Assembly: GCF_000735455.1 (NCBI RefSeq)
Contig: NZ_JMPS01000009.1
Span: 1 to 64,000, forward strand
Direction of reading: 5' to 3'
DNA from: Yokenella regensburgei ATCC 49455
GTDB taxonomy: Bacteria > Pseudomonadota > Gammaproteobacteria > Enterobacterales > Enterobacteriaceae
Length of the DNA: 64,000 bases
Shown one piece after another: positions 1 through 8,326 of the stretch; the stretch's first letter is position 1; every line of letters begins with the position of its first letter. The notes beneath the pieces are model-generated. The model searched no databases and had not been told where the DNA came from. It saw only the letters and a program-made list of their open reading frames with translations. Made by a program: the position numbers and the translations under genes.

Positions 1-20
1 CCGAGTCCCCCCTCGCACCA
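1..20 (+). tRNA. 3' end of an upstream tRNA-Leu (partial)
   Basis: The window opens inside the T arm and 3' acceptor strand of a tRNA, ending in CTCGCACCA exactly like the complete tRNA-Leu 30 nt downstream. It is therefore the truncated preceding copy of a tandem leucine tRNA array, as in the E. coli leuQPV operon. Confidence 0.85.
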
Positions 21-50
21 CGAGGACGATATCAAAAATAAGATGACTGT

Positions 51-134
51 GCGAAGGTGGCGGAATTGGTAGACGCGCTAGCTTCAGGTGTTAGTGTCCT
101 TAGGATGTGGGGTTCGAGTCCCCCCCTCGCACCA
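51..134 (+). tRNA. leuV: tRNA-Leu, anticodon CAG
   Basis: The 84-nt sequence starts GCGAAGG and ends CCTCGCACCA, so the acceptor stem pairs and CCA is encoded. The anticodon CAG lies at 85-87 in the loop CTTCAGGT. A long variable arm before the GGTTCGAGTC T loop is typical of class II leucine tRNA. It decodes CUG, the major leucine codon. The copy designation within the leuQPV array is a guess; the tRNA identity is not. Confidence 0.95.
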
Positions 135-177
135 ATTATCTTATTCACTTCCCGGCAATACTCCTGATGTACTCTTC

Positions 178-417
178 TCATCCCATAAGTTTCAAATTCA
201 TCATCATCAGCACCATACCGCTTATCAGCGCGACGCAGGATGGCAGAAGCACGTAATGACGCAGTTGACGATGCCAAATCATCAATGCCGTCAGCAATAA
301 CCCCGCGACAATCATGCCGCGCCAGGCGTCAACCGACAGGCCAGCAAACCCAAGCACGATAATGGCCACTGCCGGAAACAGCACTCCCCAACCACTTCCT
401 AACGCGCGCTGCAACAT
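178..417 (-). CDS. yjjZ: YjjZ-like DUF1435 small inner-membrane protein
   Basis: This 79-residue hydrophobic protein has two to three predicted membrane segments (about residues 10-27, 33-47 and 58-76) and ends MMMNLKLMG. It resembles the DUF1435 protein YjjZ that lies beside fhuF in E. coli and Salmonella. I chose the ATG at 417 because an AAAGAGAT-type ribosome site precedes it; a longer frame to 606 would run through the Fur box and lacks hydrophobic character. The function is unknown. A near-consensus Fur box 19-37 nt upstream indicates iron-repressed expression, as described for the E. coli homologue. The gene converges on the leucine tRNA operon. Confidence 0.7.
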   Translation of the reverse strand: MLQRALGSGWGVLFPAVAIIVLGFAGLSVDAWRGMIVAGLLLTALMIWHRQLRHYVLLPSCVALISGMVLMMMNLKLMG

Positions 418-435
418 GATCTTATCTCTTTCATT

Positions 436-454
436 GATAATGATAACCAATATC
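436..454 (-). promoter_or_regulatory. Fur box upstream of yjjZ
   Basis: Read on the + strand, GATAATGATAACCAATATC matches 17 of 19 bases of the Fur consensus GATAATGATAATCATTATC. It lies 19-37 nt upstream of the yjjZ start codon, consistent with iron-dependent repression. Confidence 0.8.
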
Positions 455-668
455 ATATGATAAATTTTATCATTTGTCAGTATGCCGGGAAACGCTGATT
501 TAACTTTACTCAGGTGGTAATGACTTGCATTCATGAAGGTGATAGATTGTGCCGCGCAAAACAATAACATTCCTGATTCTGATATTTCCGTGTCTGTCTT
601 TGACACATGTTTTTTTCATTTTGGCGACTTGTATTCTGTAATCCTAAGATTAATAACGAATTACCATT

Positions 669-1733
669 ATGACGGCACAATCCTGGCGATCGCTTCGCAC
701 AAAGAAATATCAGCTTTCATTGCAGTTATTTCTGTTCCTTAATCTATTTTCAGCGCTGTTCGCTCTGGTGAACCCGCTGTACAACGTCTCAGCCAGCATG
801 CTACCCGTGGTGCTCATCACCCTTTGCGGGGCGGCGTTATTTTTATGGCACTGGAGATTTCCGCAAAAGAAAATAAATATCTCATTCATTTCTCTCACAT
901 TTGGTTGTTTATGGGCGTGGCATGTTGGCGTAAAAACGCTGGAACTCCATCAGGACAATAGCAGCTATGTGATCATCGCATTGTTAACGTTGCTGTTTAT
1001 TGGCGCGATTGCTTTCTCTAATAATATTATTGCGTTTACCCTACATTCATTACCTATTGTTATTACTTGTCTTGTCGTTAGCCGAGGCGAACAGTGGCCG
1101 CGGATGGCTTACTGTTTCGTGCTCCCCATGATAGGGATTGCGATTCAACACCTGATCCAGAAGCGAAACGATGGTTTTGCGCAGGGGTTGATGTACCAAC
1201 TGATGGAAGAGCGTGAAACGCTTAACGATCTGAGTATGCTCGATCCGCTCACCGGATTGTATAACCGCCGCGGGCTACATAACCGGCTTGATGCGCTGTT
1301 GGCTATGGAGAGCGCCGGTATTTGGGTTCTGCTGCTCGATATCGATCATTTCAAAGCCTATAACGATCACTATGGTCATATGATGGGCGATAAAGCGCTG
1401 ATCCAGGTCTCCGCAGCCATCCGCAATGCAGTGCGCTCACGTGATGTTGTGACCCGCTACGGCGGTGAAGAGTTTATGGTTCTGCTCACTAACAGTAACG
1501 CACAGAGCGCGCTACAGGCGGCGGAACGTATTCGTCAGCAGGTTTACGATCTCAAGATCCCACACATGTTTAATGAAAGTGTCGCCACCAATGTGACGGT
1601 CAGCATCGGCGTGGCGCCGCTCGAAGGAAACGACCTGGAAAGCGCGCTCGAAAAAGCCGATAAGGCACTGTATGAAGCCAAGCATCTTGGACGTAACAAC
1701 ATTCTCACCAGCGACCACCCTCTTCCCACCTGA
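669..1733 (+). CDS. Membrane-anchored diguanylate cyclase (GGDEF family, STM4551-like)
   Basis: This 354-residue protein would make cyclic di-GMP from two GTP at the inner membrane. The first ~165 residues hold about six hydrophobic segments (roughly 17-36, 42-60, 72-88, 100-136 and 147-162) forming a sensory domain. A short linker leads to a GGDEF domain (about 180-345) with the entry motif DPLTGLYNRRG near 192 and the active-site motif GGEEF at 265-269. An RxxD inhibitory site (R256, D259) sits five residues before GGEEF, so product inhibition is likely. The position between yjjZ and fhuF matches Salmonella STM4551, a GGDEF protein at this locus (recalled). The ribosome site before ATG 669 is weak. 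The sensed signal is unknown. Confidence 0.88.
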   Translation: MTAQSWRSLRTKKYQLSLQLFLFLNLFSALFALVNPLYNVSASMLPVVLITLCGAALFLWHWRFPQKKINISFISLTFGCLWAWHVGVKTLELHQDNSSYVIIALLTLLFIGAIAFSNNIIAFTLHSLPIVITCLVVSRGEQWPRMAYCFVLPMIGIAIQHLIQKRNDGFAQGLMYQLMEERETLNDLSMLDPLTGLYNRRGLHNRLDALLAMESAGIWVLLLDIDHFKAYNDHYGHMMGDKALIQVSAAIRNAVRSRDVVTRYGGEEFMVLLTNSNAQSALQAAERIRQQVYDLKIPHMFNESVATNVTVSIGVAPLEGNDLESALEKADKALYEAKHLGRNNILTSDHPLPT

Positions 1734-1801
1734 GTCGGGTATGTGCCCCGACTCACCAACTCGCAACAAAAGGCTTGCGATTGTTTTTGTCTATGGCTAG
1801 G

Positions 1802-1820
1802 ATTAGCAATCATTATCATT
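1802..1820 (+). promoter_or_regulatory. Probable Fur box upstream of fhuF
   Basis: TAGCAATCATTATCA (1804-1818) fits the 7-1-7 Fur inverted repeat at 11 of 15 positions: the right arm ATTATCA is perfect and the left arm degenerate. It lies about 25 nt upstream of fhuF, a classic Fur-repressed gene. Confidence 0.6.
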
Positions 1821-1842
1821 TAGATTTGTATCCAGATACGCT

Positions 1843-2631
1843 ATGGCACTACGTTCTGCAATCATCGCTGACGACATCATCTGGCGCACACCGCTTCCGA
1901 ACAAGGAAAGTGCGCTGGCTACGTCCGTGCAGAACAAGATCCAGAACCTGCGCCCACATCTGCTGGATTTTCTCCGGCTGAATGAAACGCCTCCCCATCA
2001 GGCCATGACGCTTGAGCAGTGGACTCAACCCAACGCACTGCGTTCACTTTTAGCGATTTACTCTGATCATATCTATCGCAATAATCCCACCCAGGTGCGT
2101 GAGAGCAAGCCGCTCATTTCACTCTGGGCGCAGTGGTATATTGGCCTGCTGGTGCCACCGCTGCTGTTGGCATTATTGACGGAAGACATCGCGATTGAGG
2201 TTAATCCAGAGCGTTTTCACGTCGAGTTCCATGAAACCGGGCGTGCGGCCTGCTTCTGGATAGAGGTCCGTCAGGATCGCTTTGCCACGCACCTTCCTGC
2301 CGCTGACCGTCTGGAAAGCCTGATAACCAACGCACTGATGCCGGTGGTATGCGCACTGGAAGCTACCGGAGAAATCAATGCCAAGCTTATCTGGAACAAC
2401 ACTGGCTACCTGATTAACTGGTACCTCGGAGAGATGAAGTCGCTGTTGGGAGATACTCTCGTAGAGACACTGCGCCAGCGCTGCTTCTTTGAACAACAGC
2501 TCTCCAACGGCCAGGACAACCCGCTATGGCGTACCGTTGTCTCGCGTGACGGCCTGCTGGTACGACGCACCTGCTGCCAGCGCTACCGTCTGCCAGACGT
2601 CAAACACTGTGGTGACTGCACGTTGAAGTAA
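1843..2631 (+). CDS. fhuF: FhuF ferric siderophore reductase
   Basis: This 262-residue protein is highly similar to E. coli FhuF along its length. FhuF is a cytoplasmic [2Fe-2S] protein that reduces ferric iron in hydroxamate siderophores so that iron is released after uptake. The unusual cluster-binding cysteines Cys-Cys-x10-Cys-x2-Cys are visible at the C-terminus (RRTCCQRYRLPDVKHCGDC). A conserved core around PLISLWAQWYIGLLVPP supports the assignment. The ATG at 1843 reproduces the length and N-terminus of the E. coli protein. A Fur-like site upstream and a strong terminator downstream make it a single-gene unit. Confidence 0.96.
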   Translation: MALRSAIIADDIIWRTPLPNKESALATSVQNKIQNLRPHLLDFLRLNETPPHQAMTLEQWTQPNALRSLLAIYSDHIYRNNPTQVRESKPLISLWAQWYIGLLVPPLLLALLTEDIAIEVNPERFHVEFHETGRAACFWIEVRQDRFATHLPAADRLESLITNALMPVVCALEATGEINAKLIWNNTGYLINWYLGEMKSLLGDTLVETLRQRCFFEQQLSNGQDNPLWRTVVSRDGLLVRRTCCQRYRLPDVKHCGDCTLK

Positions 2632-2652
2632 TCTGCAGCCGACTAAAATAAA

Positions 2653-2678
2653 CCCGATGCCATGGCATCGGGTTTTTT
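2653..2678 (+). terminator. Intrinsic terminator after fhuF
   Basis: A perfect 20-nt palindrome (CCCGATGC-CATG-GCATCGGG, 2653-2672) is followed by six T. It ends the fhuF transcript. The converging PTS gene stops three bases beyond, so the palindrome may also help terminate that transcript. Confidence 0.92.
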
Positions 2679-2680
2679 GT

Positions 2681-4024
2681 TTATGCCACCTGTTCGCTCT
2701 CTTCTTCAGCGCGTTCAGCTTCGGCGGCTTCCTGGGCAAGCAGCTGCTTCTCGTACACTTTAAAGAACGGGTAATAGATAATGGCGGATACGCAGGCCAG
2801 TACCACCACCAGGATAGCGGCCCGGAAATCCCAGCCCAATGCCCAGGCGGCACCAATCGGCGCCGGAGCGGTCCACGGAACAACGGAAATCACCCGGCCA
2901 ATCAGATCCAGCTTCATCACTCCCCAGGCAAGCACCGCATTTACCATCGGGGCCAGCAGGAACGGAATAAAGAACACCGGATTCATGACTATCGGCGTAC
3001 CGAAAATCACCGGCTCGTTGATGTTGAAAATGCTGGGAACCACGCTTAACTTGCCAATCGCGCGTAAATGCACCGAGCGACTACGCAGATAGCAAATCAC
3101 CAGTCCCATGGTCGCCCCGGAGCCGCCTACGACGATGAAAAAGGTCCAGAACGCCTCCATAAAGATATGGGGTAAAGGTGCCCCTTGCGCCAGCGCAGTC
3201 TGGTTCATCCCAAGATTTGTCAGCCAGAACATCTGCAGCATGCCCGAGACAATAGCAGCCCCGTGGATCCCCGCAAACCACAGCAGGTGACCAATCAGGA
3301 CCGCCAGCAGGATCGCGGGCAGCGAATCCGCCGCCGACACCAGCGGTTTAAAGATAGCCATGATCGCCTGCGGAATAAGCATGCCAAACTGGCTCTGGAT
3401 AAGCAGGCTCAGCGGATAAAGCGTTAATACCACCACCAGCACCGGGATCAGCAGGTCGAAAGAGTTTTTGATCATCGGCGGCACCTGATCCGGCAGGCGA
3501 ATACCGATATTTCTGACCCGCAGGAAGCGCATCATCTCCACACAGTAGAGCGCCACCAGAATGGCGGTAAAGATCCCTGTTCCGCCAAGGCTATCTACCG
3601 GCAACGCGCCGCTGGTTTTCGGTGCCGCGACCAGCAGGAAGGCCATAATCGACAGCATCGCGCACATAAAGGGATCGAGCTGATGGTTCTTCTCATAGTG
3701 CTTGCCAAGGTTATAGGCAATCGCCGCACAGATATAGATAGACATAATGCCCATCGTCATATCAAACGGCGTCAGGATCCGTCCTTCATACTCCTTCGCC
3801 AGATCCAGCCATGCGCGCGCGAAGCCCCACGTCGTGTCCGGAGAAAACGGGGGATAGGCAAACACCAGTAAGAACGATCCAACAATCATGAATGGCATCG
3901 CGGAGATAAAGCCGTCGCGGATCGCCATGACGTGGCGCTGCGAGGAAATACGCCCGGCCACGGGACTGACATAGTTTTCAACAAAGCGAAAGATCAAATT
4001 AAATGCGGCATGGTTAGTAGACAT
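2681..4024 (-). CDS. PTS EIIC permease, lactose/cellobiose (CelB/ChbC-like) family
   Basis: This 447-residue polytopic protein has about ten hydrophobic segments and the family hallmarks FAGIHG (around the glycine-rich HLLWFAGIHGAA stretch) and NINEPVIFG, the conserved Glu-Pro region of EIIC substrate sites. Such permeases import and phosphorylate beta-glucosides or chitobiose-type disaccharides with EIIA and EIIB partners. No EIIA, EIIB, HPr or glycosidase gene is adjacent, so this is an orphan EIIC that must borrow partners. The acidic Ala/Glu-rich C-terminal tail (AEAERAEEESEQ) is a family-atypical extension. The gene is divergent from the YbaK-like gene, and a large LacI-type palindrome lies ~85 nt upstream. 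The exact sugar cannot be read from sequence. Confidence 0.85.
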   Translation of the reverse strand: MSTNHAAFNLIFRFVENYVSPVAGRISSQRHVMAIRDGFISAMPFMIVGSFLLVFAYPPFSPDTTWGFARAWLDLAKEYEGRILTPFDMTMGIMSIYICAAIAYNLGKHYEKNHQLDPFMCAMLSIMAFLLVAAPKTSGALPVDSLGGTGIFTAILVALYCVEMMRFLRVRNIGIRLPDQVPPMIKNSFDLLIPVLVVVLTLYPLSLLIQSQFGMLIPQAIMAIFKPLVSAADSLPAILLAVLIGHLLWFAGIHGAAIVSGMLQMFWLTNLGMNQTALAQGAPLPHIFMEAFWTFFIVVGGSGATMGLVICYLRSRSVHLRAIGKLSVVPSIFNINEPVIFGTPIVMNPVFFIPFLLAPMVNAVLAWGVMKLDLIGRVISVVPWTAPAPIGAAWALGWDFRAAILVVVLACVSAIIYYPFFKVYEKQLLAQEAAEAERAEEESEQVA

Positions 4025-4108
4025 AGCAGCCCTCCAGACAGGCCATACACACTTTTATTATGAATACAGAGGAAGTTACCAACGCAGTATTCATCGTCAT
4101 TGCTCTGC

Positions 4109-4137
4109 CTGCAACCGGTTACTGTAACCGGTTGCAG
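4109..4137. promoter_or_regulatory. Perfect 29-bp inverted repeat containing two LacI-family-type operators
   Basis: Arms CTGCAACCGGTTA (4109-4121) and TAACCGGTTGCAG (4125-4137) flank the centre CTG. Each arm contains AACCGGTT (4113-4120 and 4126-4133), itself a palindrome with the central CG step typical of LacI/GalR-family operators. The site lies between the orphan EIIC gene and the YbaK-like gene. No LacI-type repressor is encoded in the window. Confidence 0.7.
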
Positions 4138-4248
4138 TGAATGTGAAGAGGATCGAGAAATCGACATGTTATCGAATTATTAAAAGGGATATTTACAGCC
4201 CCTACCGGCTTATGACACATTGTGCCGGATGTTGATCTGGAGATAACA

Positions 4249-4707
4249 ATGAGTCTGCAATCGGTCCGGGAGTTCTTCGCCGAACACGCTCCCGAAATAG
4301 AAATCATAGAGCTAAACCAAAGTACCGCCACCGTTGCCCTGGCAGCACAGGCTCATGGTGTAGCACCGGGACAAATTGCCAAGACATTGTCCCTGAAGGT
4401 AAAAAACCAGGTGATTCTGGTCGTGGCTAAAGGTGATGCCCGGCTGGACAACAAAAAACTCAAGACAACATTCGGCGCAAAAGCCCGCATGCTCAGCAGT
4501 GATGAAGTGGTCACGATTACGGGACATCCGGTCGGCGGCGTATGCCCGTTTGGCCTGGAGAACCCACTGACGGTTTACTGTGATATCTCGCTTAAAGCGT
4601 ATGAAGAAGTACTGCCCGCTGCTGGCGCGATCCACAGCGCGGTTCGTATCTCGCCTGAGAAAATGGCGGAGTTAACCCACGCCGCGTGGATTGACGTGTG
4701 CCTGTAG
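4249..4707 (+). CDS. YbaK/ProX-family aminoacyl-tRNA deacylase-like protein
   Basis: This 152-residue protein of the YbaK/EbsC/ProX fold hydrolyses mischarged aminoacyl-tRNAs (for example Cys- or Ala-tRNAPro) in known relatives. Visible signatures are the start region SLQSVREFFAEHAPEIEI, VAPGQIAKTL, the lysine-containing VVAKGDARLDNKKLK segment and the glycine-rich GHPVGGVCPFGL loop. I selected ATG 4249 because GGAG precedes it by seven bases. It is distinct from E. coli YbaK itself, being a Salmonella-type paralogue at this locus (recalled). Its specificity is unknown. It lies divergent from the EIIC gene and ends at a bidirectional terminator. Confidence 0.85.
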   Translation: MSLQSVREFFAEHAPEIEIIELNQSTATVALAAQAHGVAPGQIAKTLSLKVKNQVILVVAKGDARLDNKKLKTTFGAKARMLSSDEVVTITGHPVGGVCPFGLENPLTVYCDISLKAYEEVLPAAGAIHSAVRISPEKMAELTHAAWIDVCL

Positions 4708-4709
4708 CA

Positions 4710-4737
4710 AAAATGCCGGGCCTGGTCCTGGCATTTT
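4710..4737. terminator. Bidirectional terminator between the YbaK-like gene and bglJ
   Basis: AAAATGCC (4710-4717) pairs with GGCATTTT (4730-4737), with further GG/CC pairing inside. A/T runs on both sides suit termination of both converging transcripts. Confidence 0.75.
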
Positions 4738-4743
4738 CCTTTC

Positions 4744-5427
4744 CTAATAAGAGCTGATCCCGCCGGGGCCTGGTCGTTCACCCCCAGCTCCCAGATGCAT
4801 CAAAATATCCGCAGCGGTCAGTAAGCCTATATCAGAACTGACACCAAGCTTAGTCATCGCATTGAATTTATGCGCCCTGATAGTCTTGATATTACGTTCC
4901 AGATGGCCCGCAATATCCGTCATTGAGTAGCCGTAAGTCATATAGCGCAGGATGGCTAACTCGGTCGGGCTCAGAGTGCCGTTGGAGTTCATCATCCACT
5001 GGCTGAGTGGGTTTTGCCCGCCGTTGTCTGTCTCATTGAGCAGTGCCATCAGTTGCTGACTGAGACTGGGTACGGAATCTGCTTTATTCAAAATACCGTG
5101 CAACCGGGAAGGTGAAAGATGCTGAATCAATGAAGCTTCTCTGACGTCATTAGTCAGCACCACTCTTTTAATTGAGGGGTAAGCATGAGAGACCTTATTA
5201 AGGCACAGCAGACACTCTTGTCGCAGGTCGCGTTCCCCGCTCAGCGAATAGATCACGGCCTCAAAAGGCGCCTGTGCTAGTGCAACCTCCAGTACTCGTA
5301 CATTCTGGAAGAAATGTACGTCATACCGTGAGTATTCTGCCTGCCTGAACAAATGCCACAGCCCCACCAGGGTCAGGCTACAGCGCTCTACAATGGCGAC
5401 ATGTCGTATTGTGGCGTTTTTTTCCAT
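4744..5427 (-). CDS. bglJ: BglJ transcriptional regulator (LuxR-type HTH)
   Basis: This 227-residue regulator has an N-terminal receiver-like region (VAIVERCSLTLVGLWHLF) lacking a clear phosphoacceptor arrangement, and a C-terminal LuxR/FixJ helix-turn-helix (about 150-210: LSPTELAILRYMTYGYSMTD, then NIKTIRAHKFNAMTKLG). In E. coli, BglJ pairs with RcsB to relieve H-NS silencing of the bgl operon. It is translated from an ATG inside the 3' end of yjjQ (40-nt overlap), the same arrangement as in E. coli, so the two are co-transcribed and probably translationally coupled. Confidence 0.92.
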   Translation of the reverse strand: MEKNATIRHVAIVERCSLTLVGLWHLFRQAEYSRYDVHFFQNVRVLEVALAQAPFEAVIYSLSGERDLRQECLLCLNKVSHAYPSIKRVVLTNDVREASLIQHLSPSRLHGILNKADSVPSLSQQLMALLNETDNGGQNPLSQWMMNSNGTLSPTELAILRYMTYGYSMTDIAGHLERNIKTIRAHKFNAMTKLGVSSDIGLLTAADILMHLGAGGERPGPGGISSY

Positions 5428-6107
5428 TCATTTTGCTCCCCATAAGCTGAAAACAGATTCAGCTCTTGCATCCCTTGCTCACTGTTAATCCAGGCGTACA
5501 TTTCCGCATTGCCACGTAACGACAACCGACGCATCGCACTGTTCTTTTGCGCGCTGACAGTTTTGTTGCTCTTCTTCAACAGAGAAGCGATTTGATTAAT
5601 ACACCAGCCTTTAGCCAGCAAACGAAGTACCTGCCGCTCGGAGTACGTCAGCATCTCTTTTTCCACATCGCTATCGTTATGCCCTCCCTGCCATGGACAT
5701 AGCAACGACGAGCTTATCCGCTCACTCGCTCCGCCCTTGCGAATGACATCAACCAGATGCTCAACAGGCTCTGCGTCGGAGAGCAATGTACTTTCAGGGC
5801 AGAGTAAAAACTCCACCGCAAAAGGGTAAAACGCGCGCGACACCATGAAAACCCAGTGAATATCATGATATTGCATGATCATGGAATAATACTGCTGGCA
5901 GATAGTCCTGGCCTGGCGAACATCACCGGAAAGATCGGCCACCACCAGTACAGTTCGACGCAGTTGCAGCAGCGTCAGCTCGTCAGGGGCACGACAATAC
6001 GCCATCTCGTAATCAGGGAGCTGTTGATTAATAATGCCGTGAAGTCCCAATTGAATGATCGGTGACTTACTGATAATCATGCCATTTTTGCAGCATCCTG
6101 CTTGCAT
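5388..6107 (-). CDS. yjjQ: YjjQ transcriptional regulator (LuxR-type HTH)
   Basis: This 239-residue protein aligns throughout with E. coli YjjQ, an H-NS-silenced regulator that represses flagellar and capsule genes. The conserved stretch ALLxKGWCINQIASLLKKSN and SAQKNSAMRRLSL forms the LuxR-type recognition helix near residues 165-205. The ATG at 6107 is preceded by AAGGAG at good spacing and gives the same N-terminus (M-x-x-GCCKNG) as E. coli; the seven-codon longer frame is rejected. It is the first gene of the yjjQ-bglJ operon, preceded by an AT-rich region. Confidence 0.93.
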   Translation of the reverse strand: MQAGCCKNGMIISKSPIIQLGLHGIINQQLPDYEMAYCRAPDELTLLQLRRTVLVVADLSGDVRQARTICQQYYSMIMQYHDIHWVFMVSRAFYPFAVEFLLCPESTLLSDAEPVEHLVDVIRKGGASERISSSLLCPWQGGHNDSDVEKEMLTYSERQVLRLLAKGWCINQIASLLKKSNKTVSAQKNSAMRRLSLRGNAEMYAWINSEQGMQELNLFSAYGEQNEWKKTPQYDMSPL

Positions 6108-6442
6108 AAAATCTCCTTTTCTTACCAATTATGTTTAATTGAATATCTGAAATAGAGTGATAAAAAGAACTGGCCATCAATTAAGTTATGATTGCCATTT
6201 ATTGAGAGTTAAATATCTCATATTGGAATGAGAAAAATAATCACATCGGGATTAGAAAATATAACTTCAAAAATTAGATAAAATTAAACCACCAGCATGC
6301 CCCCCTGAACAGCGCAGCAGCAACGTGATGCAGAACCCGTTTTTTGCACTTTGTTTGATCCTGGCTGAAGCTCTCTCTCGGCGCTTCATGTACAAATAGT
6401 GTATTGAGCAGCGATTTCAGATGTTTATTGGCAGGGCGATTC
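6108..6442. other. AT-rich divergent intergenic region (yjjQ / yjjP)
   Basis: The 335 bp hold no gene. The first 190 bp next to yjjQ are strikingly A/T-rich with many A and T tracts, consistent with the H-NS silencing known for the E. coli yjjQ-bglJ promoter. The last 140 bp, toward yjjP, have normal composition and must carry the yjjP promoter, which I cannot place precisely. Confidence 0.6.
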
Positions 6443-7219
6443 ATGGCAGCAGATCAGGACGTTCAGCGGAAAATTACCCGTTTGTGTATTCAGTGTGGCC
6501 TGTTTTTACTCCAACACGGCGCAGAAAGCGCGCTGGTGGAAGAGCTTTCAACGCGTCTCGGCATCGCGTTGGGTATGGACAGCGTGGAAAGCGCTATCTC
6601 ATCGAATGCTATCGTACTGACCACCATCAAAGACGGTCAGTGCCTGACTTCAACACGGAAAAATGCCGATCGCGGCATCAATATGCACGTCGTGACTGAA
6701 GTGCAGCATATCGTGATCATGGCCGAGCATAAGCTTTTAGATTACAAAGACGTTGAGAAACGTTTCCAGCACATCCACCCGCTGCGTTATCCGCGCTGGC
6801 AGGTCGTGTTGATGGTTGGGCTGTCCTGCGCCTGCTTTTGTAAACTGAACAAAGGTGGCTGGGACGGCGCATTCATTACCTTTTGTGCCAGCACTATCGC
6901 GATGTACATTCGCCAGGTGTTAACACACCGTTCGTTACATCCGCAGCTCAACTTTTGTATCACCGCCTTTGTGGCGACGACCATCTCCGGTCTGATGCTG
7001 CGTCTCCCCATGTTTGCCAGCACCTCTACCGTGGCAATGGCCGCCAGCGTCCTCCTGCTGGTACCCGGTTTTCCATTGATTAACGCCGTGGCTGATATGT
7101 TCAAAGGTCATATCAACACCGGGCTGGCCCGCTGGGCGATAGCCAGCCTGTTAACGCTCGCAACCTGTATTGGCGTCGTGATGTCATTAACCTTATGGGG
7201 GCTGCCGGGATGGGCGTAA
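6443..7219 (+). CDS. yjjP: YjjP, N-terminal component of the YjjPB inner-membrane exporter
   Basis: This 258-residue ThrE/DUF1212-family protein has a soluble N-terminal third with conserved [10 protein letters not shown] and [11 protein letters not shown] motifs, followed by about five membrane segments from residue ~115. In E. coli, YjjP with YjjB forms a succinate exporter. I chose ATG 6443 because it aligns with the E. coli N-terminus ([14 protein letters not shown]); the 13-codon longer frame from 6404 has no homology. It overlaps yjjB by 10 nt, implying coupled translation of the two subunits. Confidence 0.93.
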   Translation: MAADQDVQRKITRLCIQCGLFLLQHGAESALVEELSTRLGIALGMDSVESAISSNAIVLTTIKDGQCLTSTRKNADRGINMHVVTEVQHIVIMAEHKLLDYKDVEKRFQHIHPLRYPRWQVVLMVGLSCACFCKLNKGGWDGAFITFCASTIAMYIRQVLTHRSLHPQLNFCITAFVATTISGLMLRLPMFASTSTVAMAASVLLLVPGFPLINAVADMFKGHINTGLARWAIASLLTLATCIGVVMSLTLWGLPGWA

Positions 7220-7683
7220 TCGATTTTATTCTGGCTCTGGGCCAGGACATTCTTCTTTCCGCTATTCCCGCCGTCGGGTTTGCCATGGTGTTTAACGTCC
7301 CGCCCCGCGCGTTACCCTGGTGTGCTCTGCTGGGAGCCATCGGCCACAGCTCGCGTATGGTGATGATGACCGCCGGATGCAACATCGAATGGGCCACGTT
7401 TATCTCCTCAATGCTGGTCGGCAGCATCGGGATCCAGTGGTCGCGCTGGTATCTCGCGCATCCGAAAATCTTCACCGTCGCCGCGGTGATCCCGATGTTT
7501 CCTGGAATATCCGCGTATACCGCGATGGTCTCGGCGGTCAAAATCAGCCACTTCGGTTTTTCACCGGAGTTGATGGAGCTGCTTATCAGTAATTTCCTTA
7601 AAGCGTCTTCTATTGTCGGGGCGCTGTCGGTGGGGCTTTCCGTGCCAGGACTCTGGCTTTACCGCAAACGTCCGCGCGTCTGA
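7210..7683 (+). CDS. yjjB: YjjB, C-terminal component of the YjjPB exporter
   Basis: This 157-residue protein, the same length as E. coli YjjB, has four to five membrane segments and the conserved [14 protein letters not shown] motif near residues 97-110, which is characteristic of the ThrE_2/DUF3815 half. It ends [12 protein letters not shown] like the E. coli protein. The ATG at 7210 lies inside the last codons of yjjP. Confidence 0.94.
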   Translation: MGVIDFILALGQDILLSAIPAVGFAMVFNVPPRALPWCALLGAIGHSSRMVMMTAGCNIEWATFISSMLVGSIGIQWSRWYLAHPKIFTVAAVIPMFPGISAYTAMVSAVKISHFGFSPELMELLISNFLKASSIVGALSVGLSVPGLWLYRKRPRV

Positions 7684-7767
7684 TTGTCGATTCCGGACTA
7701 TGCTTGAGTGTTATGACTTCAGCCACAATGACCAAAGTTAGGGTCAACTTATGATGAGGAAAATGAC

Positions 7768-8196
7768 ATGTCATTAGAAAAAGTGGTCTATACCGCTAAA
7801 GCAAAAGCTACGGGAGGTCGCGATGGCCGTGCGGTCTCTTCTGACGGCGTTCTCGATGTGAAACTGGGCGTGCCGAAAGAGATGGGCGGGATGGGCGGAG
7901 CCGTTACCAACCCGGAACAGCTCTTTGCCGCTGGCTACTCCGCCTGCTTCCTGGGTGCCATGAAATTTGTCGCCAATCGCGACAAAATCGCCATCCCGAA
8001 GGACGCTTTTATTGAAGGGGAAGTCGGTATTGGTCCGCTGCCAACCGGCTTTGGGATCGAAGCCAAACTGAATATTCATCTCGAAGGAATGGACAAAGCC
8101 GAAGCGAAAAAACTGGTGGATGCCGCCCACATCGTTTGCCCCTACTCTAACGCGACCCGCGGCAATATCGACGTCACGCTGAACATCATCAGCTAA
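7768..8196 (+). CDS. ohr: Ohr-type organic hydroperoxide resistance protein (OsmC superfamily)
   Basis: This 142-residue cytoplasmic thiol peroxidase detoxifies organic hydroperoxides. The two catalytic cysteines are visible in AAGYSACF (Cys60) and VCPYSNATRGN (Cys126); the latter motif identifies the Ohr rather than the OsmC branch. N-terminal ATGGRDGRA and the NPEQLFAAGY stretch are further family hallmarks. It is an insertion relative to E. coli K-12, where dnaT follows yjjB directly. No MarR-type ohrR is adjacent, so its control is unclear. A GAGGAAA ribosome site precedes the start. Confidence 0.94.
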   Translation: MSLEKVVYTAKAKATGGRDGRAVSSDGVLDVKLGVPKEMGGMGGAVTNPEQLFAAGYSACFLGAMKFVANRDKIAIPKDAFIEGEVGIGPLPTGFGIEAKLNIHLEGMDKAEAKKLVDAAHIVCPYSNATRGNIDVTLNIIS

Positions 8197-8205
8197 CCGC
8201 TCCCC

Positions 8206-8233
8206 GACATCCTCTCATCGCCGAGAGGATGTC
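8206..8233 (+). terminator. Hairpin after ohr
   Basis: GACATCCTCTC (8206-8216) and GAGAGGATGTC (8223-8233) form a perfect 11-bp stem with a six-base loop. The following sequence CCTTCTCC is only pyrimidine-rich, so termination may be partial. It separates ohr from dnaT. Confidence 0.6.
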
Positions 8234-8326
8234 CCTTCTCCCGCTCACCCTGTGCTACTATAGGGGCATGAATACCCGCGGGCTTTCCGCGTCTTTCCTG
8301 TCGTCATTCTGTGTTGAGAAAGTGCT

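Noticed and set aside
418-606. 63-codon N-terminal extension of yjjZ
   Set aside because: It would translate through a strong Fur box, has no homology, and the ATG at 417 has a better ribosome site.
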